From Roseivirga sp. UBA7431 (GTDB lineage: Bacteria; Bacteroidota; Bacteroidia; Cytophagales; Cyclobacteriaceae): 11,186 nucleotides of DNA. The position numbers and the translations under genes were made by a program. Shown here one piece after another: positions 1-8,092 of the stretch (positions are counted from its first letter, which is position 1; each line of letters begins with the position of its first letter). The stretch is from contig DLQN01000111.1 in assembly GCA_002477595.1 (NCBI GenBank), forward strand, positions 1-11,186, given 5' to 3'. The notes under the pieces were generated by a model. It did not search any database. It was not told the origin of the DNA and was given only the letters and a program-made list of their open reading frames with translations.

Positions 1-364
1 CGTTAAGATAGATTTTATCTATGAAATCGTTGATTGAATACCCTTCCCTTAACGTCTTAAACTTAAAATGGAACGCTAAGAATTCGTCTAATGTGAACTC
101 CTCTATTAACTCCAAATATGGAGTAATGATGTCGAGGGTTTTAAATATCTCATCCTCAGGGATTAAATTACCGTCTTTATAATACTGGACAGTTCCTTCG
201 TTTGTAGGAATAAAACCAGCTAAGGATTGAATGAAAGTTGATTTCCCACTACCATTTGGTCCCGTGATGGCATAGGATTGAAAGTCGTCAAAAGTGAAAT
301 CAAGGTGTCTGAAAATCCATTCTTTGATGAATTTTTTACCCAGGTCCTTAACTTCAATCTTCAT
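1..364 (-). CDS. ABC transporter ATP-binding protein (partial, N-terminal 121 residues)
   Basis: This is the ATPase subunit of an ABC transporter; the gene starts at ATG 364-362 and runs off the left edge, so the signature motif, Walker B and H-loop are not visible. I translated it by hand. The Walker A loop GPNGSGKST is at residues 35-43, preceded by the usual N-terminal beta strands. About 40 residues later comes DIITPYLELIEEFTLDEF (79-96), which occupies the Q-loop region. When aligned with the usual pattern, the Q-loop glutamine falls on Pro82, so it appears to be missing. The start lies one base after the lpxA stop, so it is the distal gene of the lipid A operon. The substrate is unknown. 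A role in envelope or lipid export would fit the position but is only inference. A membrane partner should lie outside the window. Confidence 0.88.
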   Translation of the reverse strand, partial: MKIEVKDLGKKFIKEWIFRHLDFTFDDFQSYAITGPNGSGKSTFIQSLAGFIPTNEGTVQYYKDGNLIPEDEIFKTLDIITPYLELIEEFTLDEFLAFHFKFKTLREGYSINDFIDKIYLN

Positions 365-365
365 T

Positions 366-1148
366 CTATTTTGCAGTATAGCCTTTCATTACGCCTCGAT
401 CAGACCCTCTGAAGAAATTAAGGATTTCATCCCTCTCATCTGTTGGTGACATTTCTAGCTCAACTAGATCAAGTGCTTTTGAATTATTAAGGCCTTTGAG
501 AAAAATGTATCTATAGATTTCTTGAATTTCAGTAATCTTTTCATTTGAGAATCCTCTTCTTCTCAAGCCTATGGAGTTGATACCAGCGTAACTCAAAGGT
601 TCACGTCCAACTTTGGTGTAAGGCGGTACATCTTTTCTAACAAGAGAACCACCAGATACCATTGTATGCGCGCCAATATTGACAAACTGATGTACTGCTG
701 CTGCCCCACCGATGATGGCCCATTCGGCTATTGTTACATGACCAGCCAGTTGTACTGCGTTAACAAGAATGCAATTATCACCCACTACACAATCATGTGC
801 TACGTGGGTATAAGCCATGATAAGACAATCTTTACCGATTACAGTTTTGTTGGTTGCATAAGTACCTCTATTGAGGGTCACGCATTCACGAATTACAGTG
901 TTATCACCAATTTCTAGTACCGTGTCTTCTCCACCAAACTTCAAGTCTTGAGGAATTGCAGAAACTACTGCTCCAGGAAAAATCTTTACGTTTTTACCGA
1001 TGCGGGCACCTTCCATGATGGTTACATTGGATCCTATCCAAGTTCCTTCATCAATCACCACGTTTTTGCTGATCGAAGCGAAGGGTTCGATTACTACATT
1101 TCTAGCAATCTTGGCTTCAGGGTGTATATAGGCTAATGGTTGATTCAT
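366..1148 (-). CDS. lpxA: UDP-N-acetylglucosamine O-acyltransferase LpxA
   Basis: LpxA is a cytoplasmic homotrimer that transfers a (3R)-hydroxyacyl chain from acyl carrier protein to the 3-OH of UDP-GlcNAc, the first step of lipid A synthesis. The 260-aa product has the normal family length. Residues 6-175 are hexapeptide repeats of a left-handed beta helix, and the C-terminus is the helical ACP-binding part. The catalytic histidine is His118 in the segment AYTHVAHDC; other family histidines are His137 (LAGHV) and His153 (AVHQF). The position matching the E. coli acyl-length ruler Gly173 is Gly166, which permits a long acyl chain. The ATG start overlaps the TGA stop of lpxC-fabZ as ATGA, a sign of translational coupling. 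It is part of the HD-lpxD-lpxC/fabZ-lpxA operon. Confidence 0.97.
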   Translation of the reverse strand: MNQPLAYIHPEAKIARNVVIEPFASISKNVVIDEGTWIGSNVTIMEGARIGKNVKIFPGAVVSAIPQDLKFGGEDTVLEIGDNTVIRECVTLNRGTYATNKTVIGKDCLIMAYTHVAHDCVVGDNCILVNAVQLAGHVTIAEWAIIGGAAAVHQFVNIGAHTMVSGGSLVRKDVPPYTKVGREPLSYAGINSIGLRRRGFSNEKITEIQEIYRYIFLKGLNNSKALDLVELEMSPTDERDEILNFFRGSDRGVMKGYTAK

Positions 1149-2533
1149 GGGTTTTTAACAATTCTTGCTGTCATCGATGCTTGGCATACTAAAGTGTTTC
1201 CTACGTAAGCATAGCCCGTCATTTGAGCAATACCATGCTTAATTGGAGCCGTCAATTCACATTTGAATTTAATGGTATCTCCTGGAATAACCATTCTTCT
1301 AAATTTACAACGATCTATTCCTAAGAAATATGGCGTGTAGTTTTCGGGGTCTGGCACCGTATTTAATACTAATATACCTCCAATTTGGGCCATAGCCTCA
1401 ACTTGAAGTACGCCAGGCATTACCGGGTTGCCTGGAAAGTGCCCCTGAAAGAAAGGCTCGTTTATGGTTACATTTTTGATACCCGCCACCATGTTTTCGT
1501 CTAGATGGATGATTTTGTCAATCAACAAAAAGGGGTATCTATGTGGTAATATCTGAGTAATCTGTTTGATGTCCATGACAGGCTCCAGATTAGGATCGTA
1601 ATAAGGCACATTGGACTTAGTCTCTTGCATGGCCTTCTTCAATTTCTTTGCGAAAGCTACATTCGCAGCATGTCCGGGGCGAGCAGCTAATATCTGCGCC
1701 TTGATAGGTCTGCCTACTAATGCTAAATCACCAACAACATCTAATAGTTTGTGTCGCGCTGGCTCGTTACGATGTCGAAGATCTACGTTATTTAAAATGC
1801 CTTCTTTTTTGACTTCAACCTTTGGTTTGTTAAAGAGTCCAGCCAAGTACTCGAGCTCTTCATCCTTTACCACGCGATCGACAACAACGATGGCATTATT
1901 AAGGTCACCACCTTTGATTAAGTTATTTTTGTAGAGCATTTCTAGCTCATGCAAAAAGCAAAACGTTCGGCTAGAGGCGATTTCGTTTTTAAATTCCGAA
2001 ATACTATTTAAAGAAGCATGTTGACTGCCTAGCACTGGAGAATTGTAGTCCACCATTACCGTGACACGAAAATCATCCAAAGGTAAAGCAGCAATTTCTA
2101 CATCACGCTCTGGGTCTTTGTAAATAATGCTCTCTGTAATCTCGAAGAAATTTCTTAACGCATTTTGTTCTTGAACACCAACCTTTTCAATCGCCTCAAT
2201 GAACATCATCGAACTCCCATCTAATATTGGAGGCTCAGGCCCATCAATTTTAATCAGTACGTTGTCTATTTCTAGTCCGACTAAAGCAGCCAGCGTATGT
2301 TCGACAGTATTGATTCTGGCGCCATTGTGTTCAATGGTTGTACCCCTGGATAAATCTACCACATAATCGACATCAGCATCAACAATCGGCTCATTAGGCA
2401 AATCGATCCTTTGAAACTTAATACCGTGATCAGGCGGTGCGGGTGTAAAAGTCATATTGGCAGTTACACCAGTATGCAGGCCTACTCCAGATACTGTTAC
2501 TGGTTCTTTAATTGTATGTTGCTTGGTCTTCAT
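1145..2533 (-). CDS. lpxC-fabZ: Bifunctional UDP-3-O-acyl-N-acetylglucosamine deacetylase / 3-hydroxyacyl-ACP dehydratase (LpxC-FabZ fusion)
   Basis: This 462-aa protein joins two enzymes. Residues 1 to about 305 are LpxC, the zinc deacetylase that commits UDP-3-O-acyl-GlcNAc to lipid A. The zinc ligands are His79 (TVEHT), His261 and Asp265 ([11 protein letters not shown]), and the catalytic histidine is His288 (RPGH). Residues about 320-462 are FabZ, the hot-dog-fold dehydratase of fatty acid elongation, with [11 protein letters not shown] at 329-339 and the catalytic pair His365 ([11 protein letters not shown]) and Glu379 (VEAMAQ). The two halves compete for or process related 3-hydroxyacyl chains, so the fusion ties fatty acid flow to lipid A output. 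The fusion is a known Bacteroidota/Chlorobi trait and helps place the organism. It starts 24 bp after lpxD ends and its stop overlaps the lpxA start. Confidence 0.97.
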   Translation of the reverse strand: MKTKQHTIKEPVTVSGVGLHTGVTANMTFTPAPPDHGIKFQRIDLPNEPIVDADVDYVVDLSRGTTIEHNGARINTVEHTLAALVGLEIDNVLIKIDGPEPPILDGSSMMFIEAIEKVGVQEQNALRNFFEITESIIYKDPERDVEIAALPLDDFRVTVMVDYNSPVLGSQHASLNSISEFKNEIASSRTFCFLHELEMLYKNNLIKGGDLNNAIVVVDRVVKDEELEYLAGLFNKPKVEVKKEGILNNVDLRHRNEPARHKLLDVVGDLALVGRPIKAQILAARPGHAANVAFAKKLKKAMQETKSNVPYYDPNLEPVMDIKQITQILPHRYPFLLIDKIIHLDENMVAGIKNVTINEPFFQGHFPGNPVMPGVLQVEAMAQIGGILVLNTVPDPENYTPYFLGIDRCKFRRMVIPGDTIKFKCELTAPIKHGIAQMTGYAYVGNTLVCQASMTARIVKNP

Positions 2534-2557
2534 GTATTCTTTGAAAATTCCGCGAAT

Positions 2558-3580
2558 TTAAAGCTTTTTTTCTAGTTCCTTAATCCGTTGGATGACATCG
2601 GGCAGGTTTCTCAGTGATATGCTCATTCTTAAGAAATCACGATGCTCCATGATTGGTGAACCAAACCATACTTTTCCTTCTTCCTTAATTGTCTTAGGGA
2701 CACCCGCTTGTGGGCCAATGATTGTTCTATTCGCGAGCGTTAAATGTCCGGTAATACCTGCCTGACCACCGATTTGGCAGTTCTCACCGATTTTAGCACT
2801 TCCTGAAAGGCCAGCCTGAGAAGCGATTGCTGTATTCTTACCGACCTCCACATTATGAGCTATCTGAACAAGGTTGTCGATTTTCGCGCCAGATTTAATG
2901 ATTGTTGACCCCATAGTGGCGCAATCAATCGTGGTGTTGGCTCCAATGTCGACATTATCTTCTATGATGACATTGCCCGTTTGAGGAATGGCTTTAAAAG
3001 TACCATCTTCTTGAGGGGCATATCCGAAACCATCGCTACCGATTACAGCACCAGAATGTAGGATGCAGTTAGCACCAATTTTACAATTGGCATACACCTT
3101 GACGCCAGCGTGAATAATAGTGTTTTCACCAACTTCTACGTTATCGCCAAGATATGAGTTGGGGTAGATTTTTACATTGTTACCCACTTTTACATTATCT
3201 CCTAAGTAGGAAAATGCGCCTAGGTAAATTTTTTCTCCGAGAGTGGCAGAATCACTTTGAAAGGAGGGCTGTTCGACACCTTCTTTGACAATGGCTGTCA
3301 TTTGCTGGTAAGCCTCTAAAAGTTTGGCGAAGCTGGAATAGGGATCTTCAACTCTAATCAAGTGAGTTGTATATTCTTTTTCAGCTATGAAATCACTCTT
3401 TACGATGACGGCACTTGCCTTAGTAGAATAGAGGTAGGGCGTGTATTTTGGATTAGCAAGAAAAGCAATGCTTCCTTCAGTAGCTTCTTCAATTTTTTCT
3501 AAACGATTTACATTGATGTTTCCATTACCATCAACCTTACCGTCAATCAGTTGTGCAACCTGTTCTATTGATATTTCCAT
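2558..3580 (-). CDS. lpxD: UDP-3-O-(3-hydroxyacyl)glucosamine N-acyltransferase LpxD
   Basis: LpxD is the third lipid A enzyme. It adds a second hydroxyacyl chain from ACP to the 2-amino group released by LpxC. I choose the ATG at 3580-3578 (MEISIEQVAQLIDG...), giving 340 aa. An ATG 14 codons upstream (3622) would make the gene overlap the end of the HD gene and adds residues unlike the family. Residues 1 to about 95 form the uridine-binding N-terminal domain (including GSIAFLANPKY). Residues about 105-315 are hexapeptide repeats. The catalytic histidine is His242 (QIAHNV) and a second conserved one is His279 (TGHLT). A C-terminal helix ends in RIKELEKKL, which commonly packs as a trimeric coil. 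The gene starts 14 bp after the HD gene stop, within the same operon. Confidence 0.96.
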   Translation of the reverse strand: MEISIEQVAQLIDGKVDGNGNINVNRLEKIEEATEGSIAFLANPKYTPYLYSTKASAVIVKSDFIAEKEYTTHLIRVEDPYSSFAKLLEAYQQMTAIVKEGVEQPSFQSDSATLGEKIYLGAFSYLGDNVKVGNNVKIYPNSYLGDNVEVGENTIIHAGVKVYANCKIGANCILHSGAVIGSDGFGYAPQEDGTFKAIPQTGNVIIEDNVDIGANTTIDCATMGSTIIKSGAKIDNLVQIAHNVEVGKNTAIASQAGLSGSAKIGENCQIGGQAGITGHLTLANRTIIGPQAGVPKTIKEEGKVWFGSPIMEHRDFLRMSISLRNLPDVIQRIKELEKKL

Positions 3581-3594
3581 GTTTCGATTGTCGA

Positions 3595-4824
3595 TTACAA
3601 AGATATGTCTTTTGGCCAGCAACGATAGTACTTGCGGACTATTTTGCTCATGGCTTTTATGTTAGGTAAATCAGCTGCATCAACAACGTCTCGGACTTCT
3701 CCAGACTTTGATAAAATCATGATCTTTTGATCACCAGAGATATATGCATTATTTGATAATTGTCCTGTAGAGTGGAAGTATTCGGCATCGCTAGCAGAAA
3801 TGCCATAAACCTGCTGAATTTTTGTTGATATATGCTCCATCTCCTCTTCACTAGCGGGCTCAGTACTGATCTTTATTCTGAAAAGTTCACGCTTTAAAAG
3901 CTTTTGGCAAAGGCTAGATAGTACAGTGTCATGATAGTGGCTCCATATTTTAATTGCACCCCAGATATCGTAGTCATCTAGTTCTAAAAAAGTTTCGAGT
4001 ACCTCTGGTTCCTCTTGGAAGTCTTCGGTCTTGAATTCTTGTTTTAAAAATAATTTAAGGGCTGGTGTTGCAAAAAGATCTTGACCTCTCTGCGTGAGGT
4101 TTTTAGCTCTTTTGATAATGCTGATCAACATTTTCTCAGAGCTGACACTGGTTTTATGCAAGTAGACTTGCCAATACATTAGCCTTCTCGCACTGAGGAA
4201 GTTTTCAATGCTGTAGATGCCCTTCTCTTCGACAACTAACTGATCGTCTTTAACATCAAGCATTTTGATGATCCTTTCGGCACCAATTGTCCCCTCAGAA
4301 ACTCCAGTGAAATAACTATCTCTTTTTAGATAATCTAATCTGTCGATATCAAGTTGACTCGATACGAGCTGATTAAAGAATTGTCGTTTATAAGCGCCTA
4401 AGAATATTTCTATACTCATGGATAAACGACCATCAAACTGATTATTGAGTTTTACAATAGTCAAATGAGAAATAGACTCATGTGCCACCTCTTTTAACAA
4501 GGTAGACTCTAAGGCATGTGAGAAAGGGCCGTGGCCAATATCATGAAGCAATATGGCAATGAGTGTCGCTTCGTATTCTTCATCAGAAATTTCGACTCCT
4601 TTTGTCCTTAAATTTTCTAAGGTTTCAGTCATTAGGTGCATTGCCCCAATGGCATGGTGAAATCTAGTATGATGAGCACCAGGGTAGACAAGTTCTGTAA
4701 GGCCTAATTGCTTAATCCTCCTCAGTCGCTGAAAGTAGGGGTGATCGATAATGTCGAAGATGAGCCCACTGTGGATAGTAATAAATCCGTAGACTGGATC
4801 ATTGATTATCTTTTTTTTGTTCAA
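3595..4824 (-). CDS. HD-domain phosphohydrolase, SAMHD1/dNTPase-like (COG1078-type)
   Basis: This 409-aa protein belongs to the HD phosphohydrolase family related to SAMHD1 and bacterial dGTPases. The N-terminus carries INDPVYGFITI (7-17), then the metal-binding histidines in RFHHAIG (54-60), the HD pair His94-Asp95 in LLHDIGHGPFSH, and a likely fourth metal ligand Asp161 in LDIDRLDYLKRD (158-169). These residues support a metal-dependent phosphohydrolase, most likely acting on dNTPs, but the substrate is not visible in the sequence. The start codon appears to be TTG (4824-4822): no ATG or GTG lies between an in-frame stop at 4875-4873 and the conserved N-terminus, and the next ATG is at residue 62. 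It heads the lipid A operon and is divergent from porX, 50 bp away. Confidence 0.9.
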   Translation of the reverse strand: MNKKKIINDPVYGFITIHSGLIFDIIDHPYFQRLRRIKQLGLTELVYPGAHHTRFHHAIGAMHLMTETLENLRTKGVEISDEEYEATLIAILLHDIGHGPFSHALESTLLKEVAHESISHLTIVKLNNQFDGRLSMSIEIFLGAYKRQFFNQLVSSQLDIDRLDYLKRDSYFTGVSEGTIGAERIIKMLDVKDDQLVVEEKGIYSIENFLSARRLMYWQVYLHKTSVSSEKMLISIIKRAKNLTQRGQDLFATPALKLFLKQEFKTEDFQEEPEVLETFLELDDYDIWGAIKIWSHYHDTVLSSLCQKLLKRELFRIKISTEPASEEEMEHISTKIQQVYGISASDAEYFHSTGQLSNNAYISGDQKIMILSKSGEVRDVVDAADLPNIKAMSKIVRKYYRCWPKDISL

Positions 4825-4830
4825 ACTTTG
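4802..4830 (+). promoter_or_regulatory. Candidate porX promoter (weak)
   Basis: TTG at 4802-4804, an 18-bp spacer and AAACTTTG at 4823-4830 resemble the Bacteroidota promoter pattern TTG / TAnnTTTG, with one mismatch in the -7 box. Transcription would start near 4836, about 40 nt before the porX ATG. The site lies inside the first codons of the HD gene. It was found by eye and could be chance in AT-rich DNA. Confidence 0.2.
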
Positions 4831-4874
4831 TGCTTTTAATACTTTAAATTCGAGCTTCTTGCTAAATTTTATCT

Positions 4875-6437
4875 ATGCAAAGATATAACATTTTGTGGGC
4901 CGATGATGAGATAGACCTCCTGAAACCACACATCCTATTTCTCAATGATCGAGGTTATGACATCACTCCCGTAGCGAGTGGTGCCGATGCCATTGACGCG
5001 GTTGAAAAAGAGCATTTTGATGTGGTTTTTCTTGATGAAAATATGCCTGGCATGACAGGTCTCGAAACATTGAGTTATATCAAAAATAGAAGGCCTTCTT
5101 TGCCTGTAGTGATGATCACTAAAAACGAAGAAGAGCATATCATGGAAGAAGCCATCGGTTCTAAGATTGCCGATTACTTGATTAAACCGCTTAATCCAAA
5201 CCAGATTCTAATTTCGGTCAAGCGTATTCTTGACAATAGACGTTTGGTGAGTGAGCGAACCAATATGCAATACCAGCAGGATTTCCGCACGATCAGTATG
5301 GAAATGAATGATCAAATGGATCATAAAGAGTGGGCTGAAATGTATAAGAAACTCGTCTTTTGGGAGCTAGAAATTGACAAGACAGAAAACAAGAGTATGC
5401 ATGAGGTGCTCGAGATGCAAAAAGTAGAAGCCAATGCCAATTTTGCTCGTTTCATTGAGGACGAGTACGAAGATTGGTTGAATGACCCGAATGGAGATCG
5501 TCCGATTCTTTCGCATCAGCTCATGAAGAAAAAGGTCTTTCCACAATTAAATGATGAGCCCTTCTTTTTTATCGTTATTGATAATCTTCGGTTCGATCAA
5601 TGGAAGGTTATCGAAGAGGATATTGCACCATACTTCAACATTGAGGAAGAAGATACTTATTACTCCATTTTACCTACAACCACGGCTTACGCTCGAAACT
5701 CACTTTTCTCAGGAGAATTACCACTGGAAATGTCAAAGAAACACCCAGATCTATGGGTAGGGGATGATGATAGTGAGGAAGGAAAGAATAACAATGAGGC
5801 TGAATTCATTAAAAGACAGCTCAAGAAGAATAATATTGATGCTCGTTTTAGCTATAACAAAATCATACATGCTAATCAGGGCAAGCAGCTAAACGACAAC
5901 TTCAGTAACCTACTTCAGAATCAATTGAATGTAGTCGTCTACAACTTTGTCGACATGCTTTCTCATGCGAGAACAGATATCAGGATGATCAAAGAATTGG
6001 CTGCCGATGAGTCGGCATATAGGTCACTTACTAGGTCGTGGTTTCAGCATTCACCGCTGTTTGATTTACTAAGGATGATTAGTGATAAAGGACTAAAAGT
6101 AATAATTACCACCGATCATGGTACTTATAGGGTTAAGAAGCCATTCAAAATTGCTGGAGATCGAAATGTGAATACCAATCTGCGCTACAAGCAAGGAAAG
6201 AACCTGGGTTATAAAGGAAACAACGGTATTTTCGAGGTGCCTCACCCCGAAAAACTGCATTTACCAAAGCTCAATGTGTCTACTACTTACGTATTTGCCA
6301 CAGACGATACGTTCTTCGCTTACCCGAATAACTATAATCACTACGTGAAGTATTATAGAGATACTTTTCAGCATGGTGGAGTGTCCATGGAAGAGGTAAT
6401 TATTCCGATTATTTCGTTAAATTCGAAAAGGGCCTAA
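4875..6437 (+). CDS. porX: PorX: response regulator with PglZ domain, type IX secretion regulator
   Basis: This 520-aa protein has an N-terminal receiver domain (residues 1 to about 120) and a C-terminal PglZ/alkaline-phosphatase-like domain (about 205-515). Receiver residues are Asp10-Asp11, phospho-acceptor Asp54 (FLDENMPG), Thr82 and Lys104 (KPL). The enzyme domain keeps its metal-site residues: Asp236 (VIDNLRFDQW), the Thr268-270 nucleophile region (LPTTTAYARNSLF), Asp360 and His364 (FVDMLSH), Asp414-His415 (TTDHG) and His500 (QHGG). The middle (130-200) is helical. In Porphyromonas gingivalis and Flavobacterium, PorX partners the PorY kinase to control type IX secretion and gliding, and PorX has been reported as a zinc phosphodiesterase acting on oligonucleotides. 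No kinase gene is nearby. It starts a plus-strand operon with tsaE 11 bp downstream. Confidence 0.95.
   Translation: MQRYNILWADDEIDLLKPHILFLNDRGYDITPVASGADAIDAVEKEHFDVVFLDENMPGMTGLETLSYIKNRRPSLPVVMITKNEEEHIMEEAIGSKIADYLIKPLNPNQILISVKRILDNRRLVSERTNMQYQQDFRTISMEMNDQMDHKEWAEMYKKLVFWELEIDKTENKSMHEVLEMQKVEANANFARFIEDEYEDWLNDPNGDRPILSHQLMKKKVFPQLNDEPFFFIVIDNLRFDQWKVIEEDIAPYFNIEEEDTYYSILPTTTAYARNSLFSGELPLEMSKKHPDLWVGDDDSEEGKNNNEAEFIKRQLKKNNIDARFSYNKIIHANQGKQLNDNFSNLLQNQLNVVVYNFVDMLSHARTDIRMIKELAADESAYRSLTRSWFQHSPLFDLLRMISDKGLKVIITTDHGTYRVKKPFKIAGDRNVNTNLRYKQGKNLGYKGNNGIFEVPHPEKLHLPKLNVSTTYVFATDDTFFAYPNNYNHYVKYYRDTFQHGGVSMEEVIIPIISLNSKRA
4878..4885 (-). promoter_or_regulatory. Candidate -7 element for the HD-lpx operon
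   Basis: Read on the minus strand this is TATCTTTG, an exact match to the Bacteroidota sigma-A -7 element TAnnTTTG. It covers codons 2-4 of porX and would give a transcript starting near 4871, about 47 nt before the TTG start of the HD gene. I see no clear TTG in the -33 position, so the call is tentative. Confidence 0.35.
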
Positions 6438-6448
6438 AAGTCATTTGA

Positions 6449-6871
6449 ATGTTGATTAAAGCAGACGCGCTTAGCGATTTACCTAAAGTCGCAAGTAAGA
6501 TTATTGACTTTGGCGGGGAAGATAAAATTTGGGTGCTCGTGGGAGAAATGGGAGCTGGAAAGACTACTTTGACGAAGGCTTTAGGTCAAGCGCTTGGCGT
6601 TTTGGATATTGTTCAGAGCCCGACATTTTCAATTGTCAATGAGTACTTGACGGATAAAGAAGAGACCATTTATCATTTTGATTTCTATCGATTGGAGCGC
6701 CCAGAAGAGGCAGTAGCAATCGGGATAGAAGAATATTTTTACTCTGGAAATTTGTGCATTTTAGAATGGCCACAGAGAATTGGAGGATTAATGCCTGATA
6801 AATTTTTAAAGATTGAGATCGAAGATCTTGGAGCAGAACAGAGACACTACAAATTGAGTAAACATGGATGA
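6449..6871 (+). CDS. tsaE: tRNA threonylcarbamoyladenosine biosynthesis ATPase TsaE
   Basis: TsaE (formerly YjeE) is the small ATPase that works with TsaB and TsaD to place N6-threonylcarbamoyl on A37 of tRNAs reading ANN codons. The 140-aa length is normal. The Walker A loop GEMGAGKTT is at 32-40, followed by the family signatures SPTF (57-60), HFDFYRL (76-82) and ILEWPQR (104-110), with Glu106 in the conserved LEW segment. It sits 11 bp after porX. Its 3' end overlaps the next gene by 8 bp (6864-6871), so tsaE and the alanine-dehydrogenase-like gene are likely translated together. The function is well supported. The link to porX is a neighbourhood relation that I cannot explain from sequence. 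Confidence 0.96.
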   Translation: MLIKADALSDLPKVASKIIDFGGEDKIWVLVGEMGAGKTTLTKALGQALGVLDIVQSPTFSIVNEYLTDKEETIYHFDFYRLERPEEAVAIGIEEYFYSGNLCILEWPQRIGGLMPDKFLKIEIEDLGAEQRHYKLSKHG

Positions 6872-8090
6872 TACGGCAAAATCAGGATTCGCAGCTTTGG
6901 CAAAAGAAGGAAGTCTTTATCCAGAAGAGAAGCTAATGAAAGTAAAGTCTGGCAGCAAATCATTGCAGATTTCTGTACCCAATGAGGTATCGCTTCAAGA
7001 AAATAGAGTGAGCTTAACTCCTGCAGCTGTCGGCATTTTAGTCGCCAACGGACATGAAGTTCAAGTAGAGCAGGGGGCAGGTAAAAGCGCATTCTTTCAA
7101 GACAGAGAATATTCAGAGAACGGTGCTCAAATAGTCTATTCTCGCAAGGAGGCTTTTGAAGCAGACTTGATTGTAAAAATAGAACCGCCAACCAAGGATG
7201 AAATTGGTTTAATGAAGCCGGGTTCTACTGTCTTTTCGGCCATTCAACCCGGAAATACTACTGCAGAGTATTTCGAACTGATTAATAAAAAGAAGATCAC
7301 AGCATTAGGTTTCGAATTACTAGAAGATAAAGCCAACGGCTTGCCCATAGTAAATGCGATGAGCGAAGTGGCTGGTAGTTTGGTGATTCCTATTGCTGCT
7401 GAACTATTGAGCAGTATAGGAGGTGGGAAGGGGATAATTTTAGGTGGCATCACAGGTGTTCCACCTACGCGAGTCGTTATTCTTGGTGCCGGTACAGTAG
7501 CAGAGCATGCCTCTCGAGCTGCTTTAGGGCTGGGCGCTGAAGTGCGAATATTCGATAACGAGATATATAAATTGAGGCGTGTTAAACACAAACTCGGAAA
7601 CCAGGCCTTTACCTCTGTGATCGACAGTGTTACCTTGAGTCAATCCCTATTGTCAGCTGACGTGGTGATTGGTGCATTGCGTGCTGAAAAGGGTCGAGCA
7701 CGTTGTGTGGTAACAGAAGAGATGGTCGCTGCAATGAAACCAGGTGCTGTCATTCTTGATGTTTCGATTGACCAGGGAGGTTGTATTGAGACATCAGAGA
7801 TTACTTCTCACGACTTACCTACTTTCACGAAATATGATGTGATCCATTATTGCGTACCAAACATTGCCTCTCGAGCAGCACGTACCGCAACAACGGCAAT
7901 AAGTAATATTTTAACACCTATACTTCTCAAAATGGGTGACAATGGAGGAATGAATGAAATGATTTATCATTACTCATGGTTCAGTAAAGGTATTTATGGG
8001 TACAAGGGCTGTACGACCAATTTGGGGATTGCTAAGAGGTTTAACCTTCCATTCAAAGACTTGAGCCTATTGACTGCAGCAAGATTTTAG
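6864..8090 (+). CDS. Alanine dehydrogenase / transhydrogenase-alpha family oxidoreductase
   Basis: The 408-aa protein is in the Ald/PntA family. The N-terminal substrate domain contains ENRVSLTP (46-53), MSEVAGS (166-172) and an NAD-binding Rossmann segment VVILGAGTVAEHASRA (204-219), followed by acidic Asp231, then DVSIDQGG (299-306) and YCVPN (329-333). Arg48 matches the pyruvate-binding Arg15 of Mycobacterium tuberculosis Ald and Asp303 matches Asp270. However, the residues matching Lys75 and His96 are Glu107 and Gln128, so alanine dehydrogenase activity is uncertain. The protein has about 33 extra N-terminal residues compared with classical Ald. I keep ATG 6864 because SGFAALAKEGSLYPEEKL resembles Bacteroidota homologues as I remember them; ATG 6936 is the alternative. 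It ends 2 bp from the convergent BLUF gene. Confidence 0.85.
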   Translation: MDDTAKSGFAALAKEGSLYPEEKLMKVKSGSKSLQISVPNEVSLQENRVSLTPAAVGILVANGHEVQVEQGAGKSAFFQDREYSENGAQIVYSRKEAFEADLIVKIEPPTKDEIGLMKPGSTVFSAIQPGNTTAEYFELINKKKITALGFELLEDKANGLPIVNAMSEVAGSLVIPIAAELLSSIGGGKGIILGGITGVPPTRVVILGAGTVAEHASRAALGLGAEVRIFDNEIYKLRRVKHKLGNQAFTSVIDSVTLSQSLLSADVVIGALRAEKGRARCVVTEEMVAAMKPGAVILDVSIDQGGCIETSEITSHDLPTFTKYDVIHYCVPNIASRAARTATTAISNILTPILLKMGDNGGMNEMIYHYSWFSKGIYGYKGCTTNLGIAKRFNLPFKDLSLLTAARF

Positions 8091-8092
8091 TG

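Noticed and set aside
1611..1934. Plus-strand open frame of 107 codons inside lpxC-fabZ
   Set aside because: It is antisense to the conserved LpxC domain with its zinc ligands, and its translation has no family features.
3581..3622. Upstream ATG extending lpxD by 14 residues
   Set aside because: It would overlap the HD gene end, and the added residues (MLAKRHIFVIDNRN) are not LpxD-like; the next ATG begins the normal family N-terminus.
6847..7191. Minus-strand open frame of 114 codons across tsaE and the ald-like gene
   Set aside because: It is antisense to two well-supported coding sequences, and its Leu-rich translation is typical of a shadow frame.
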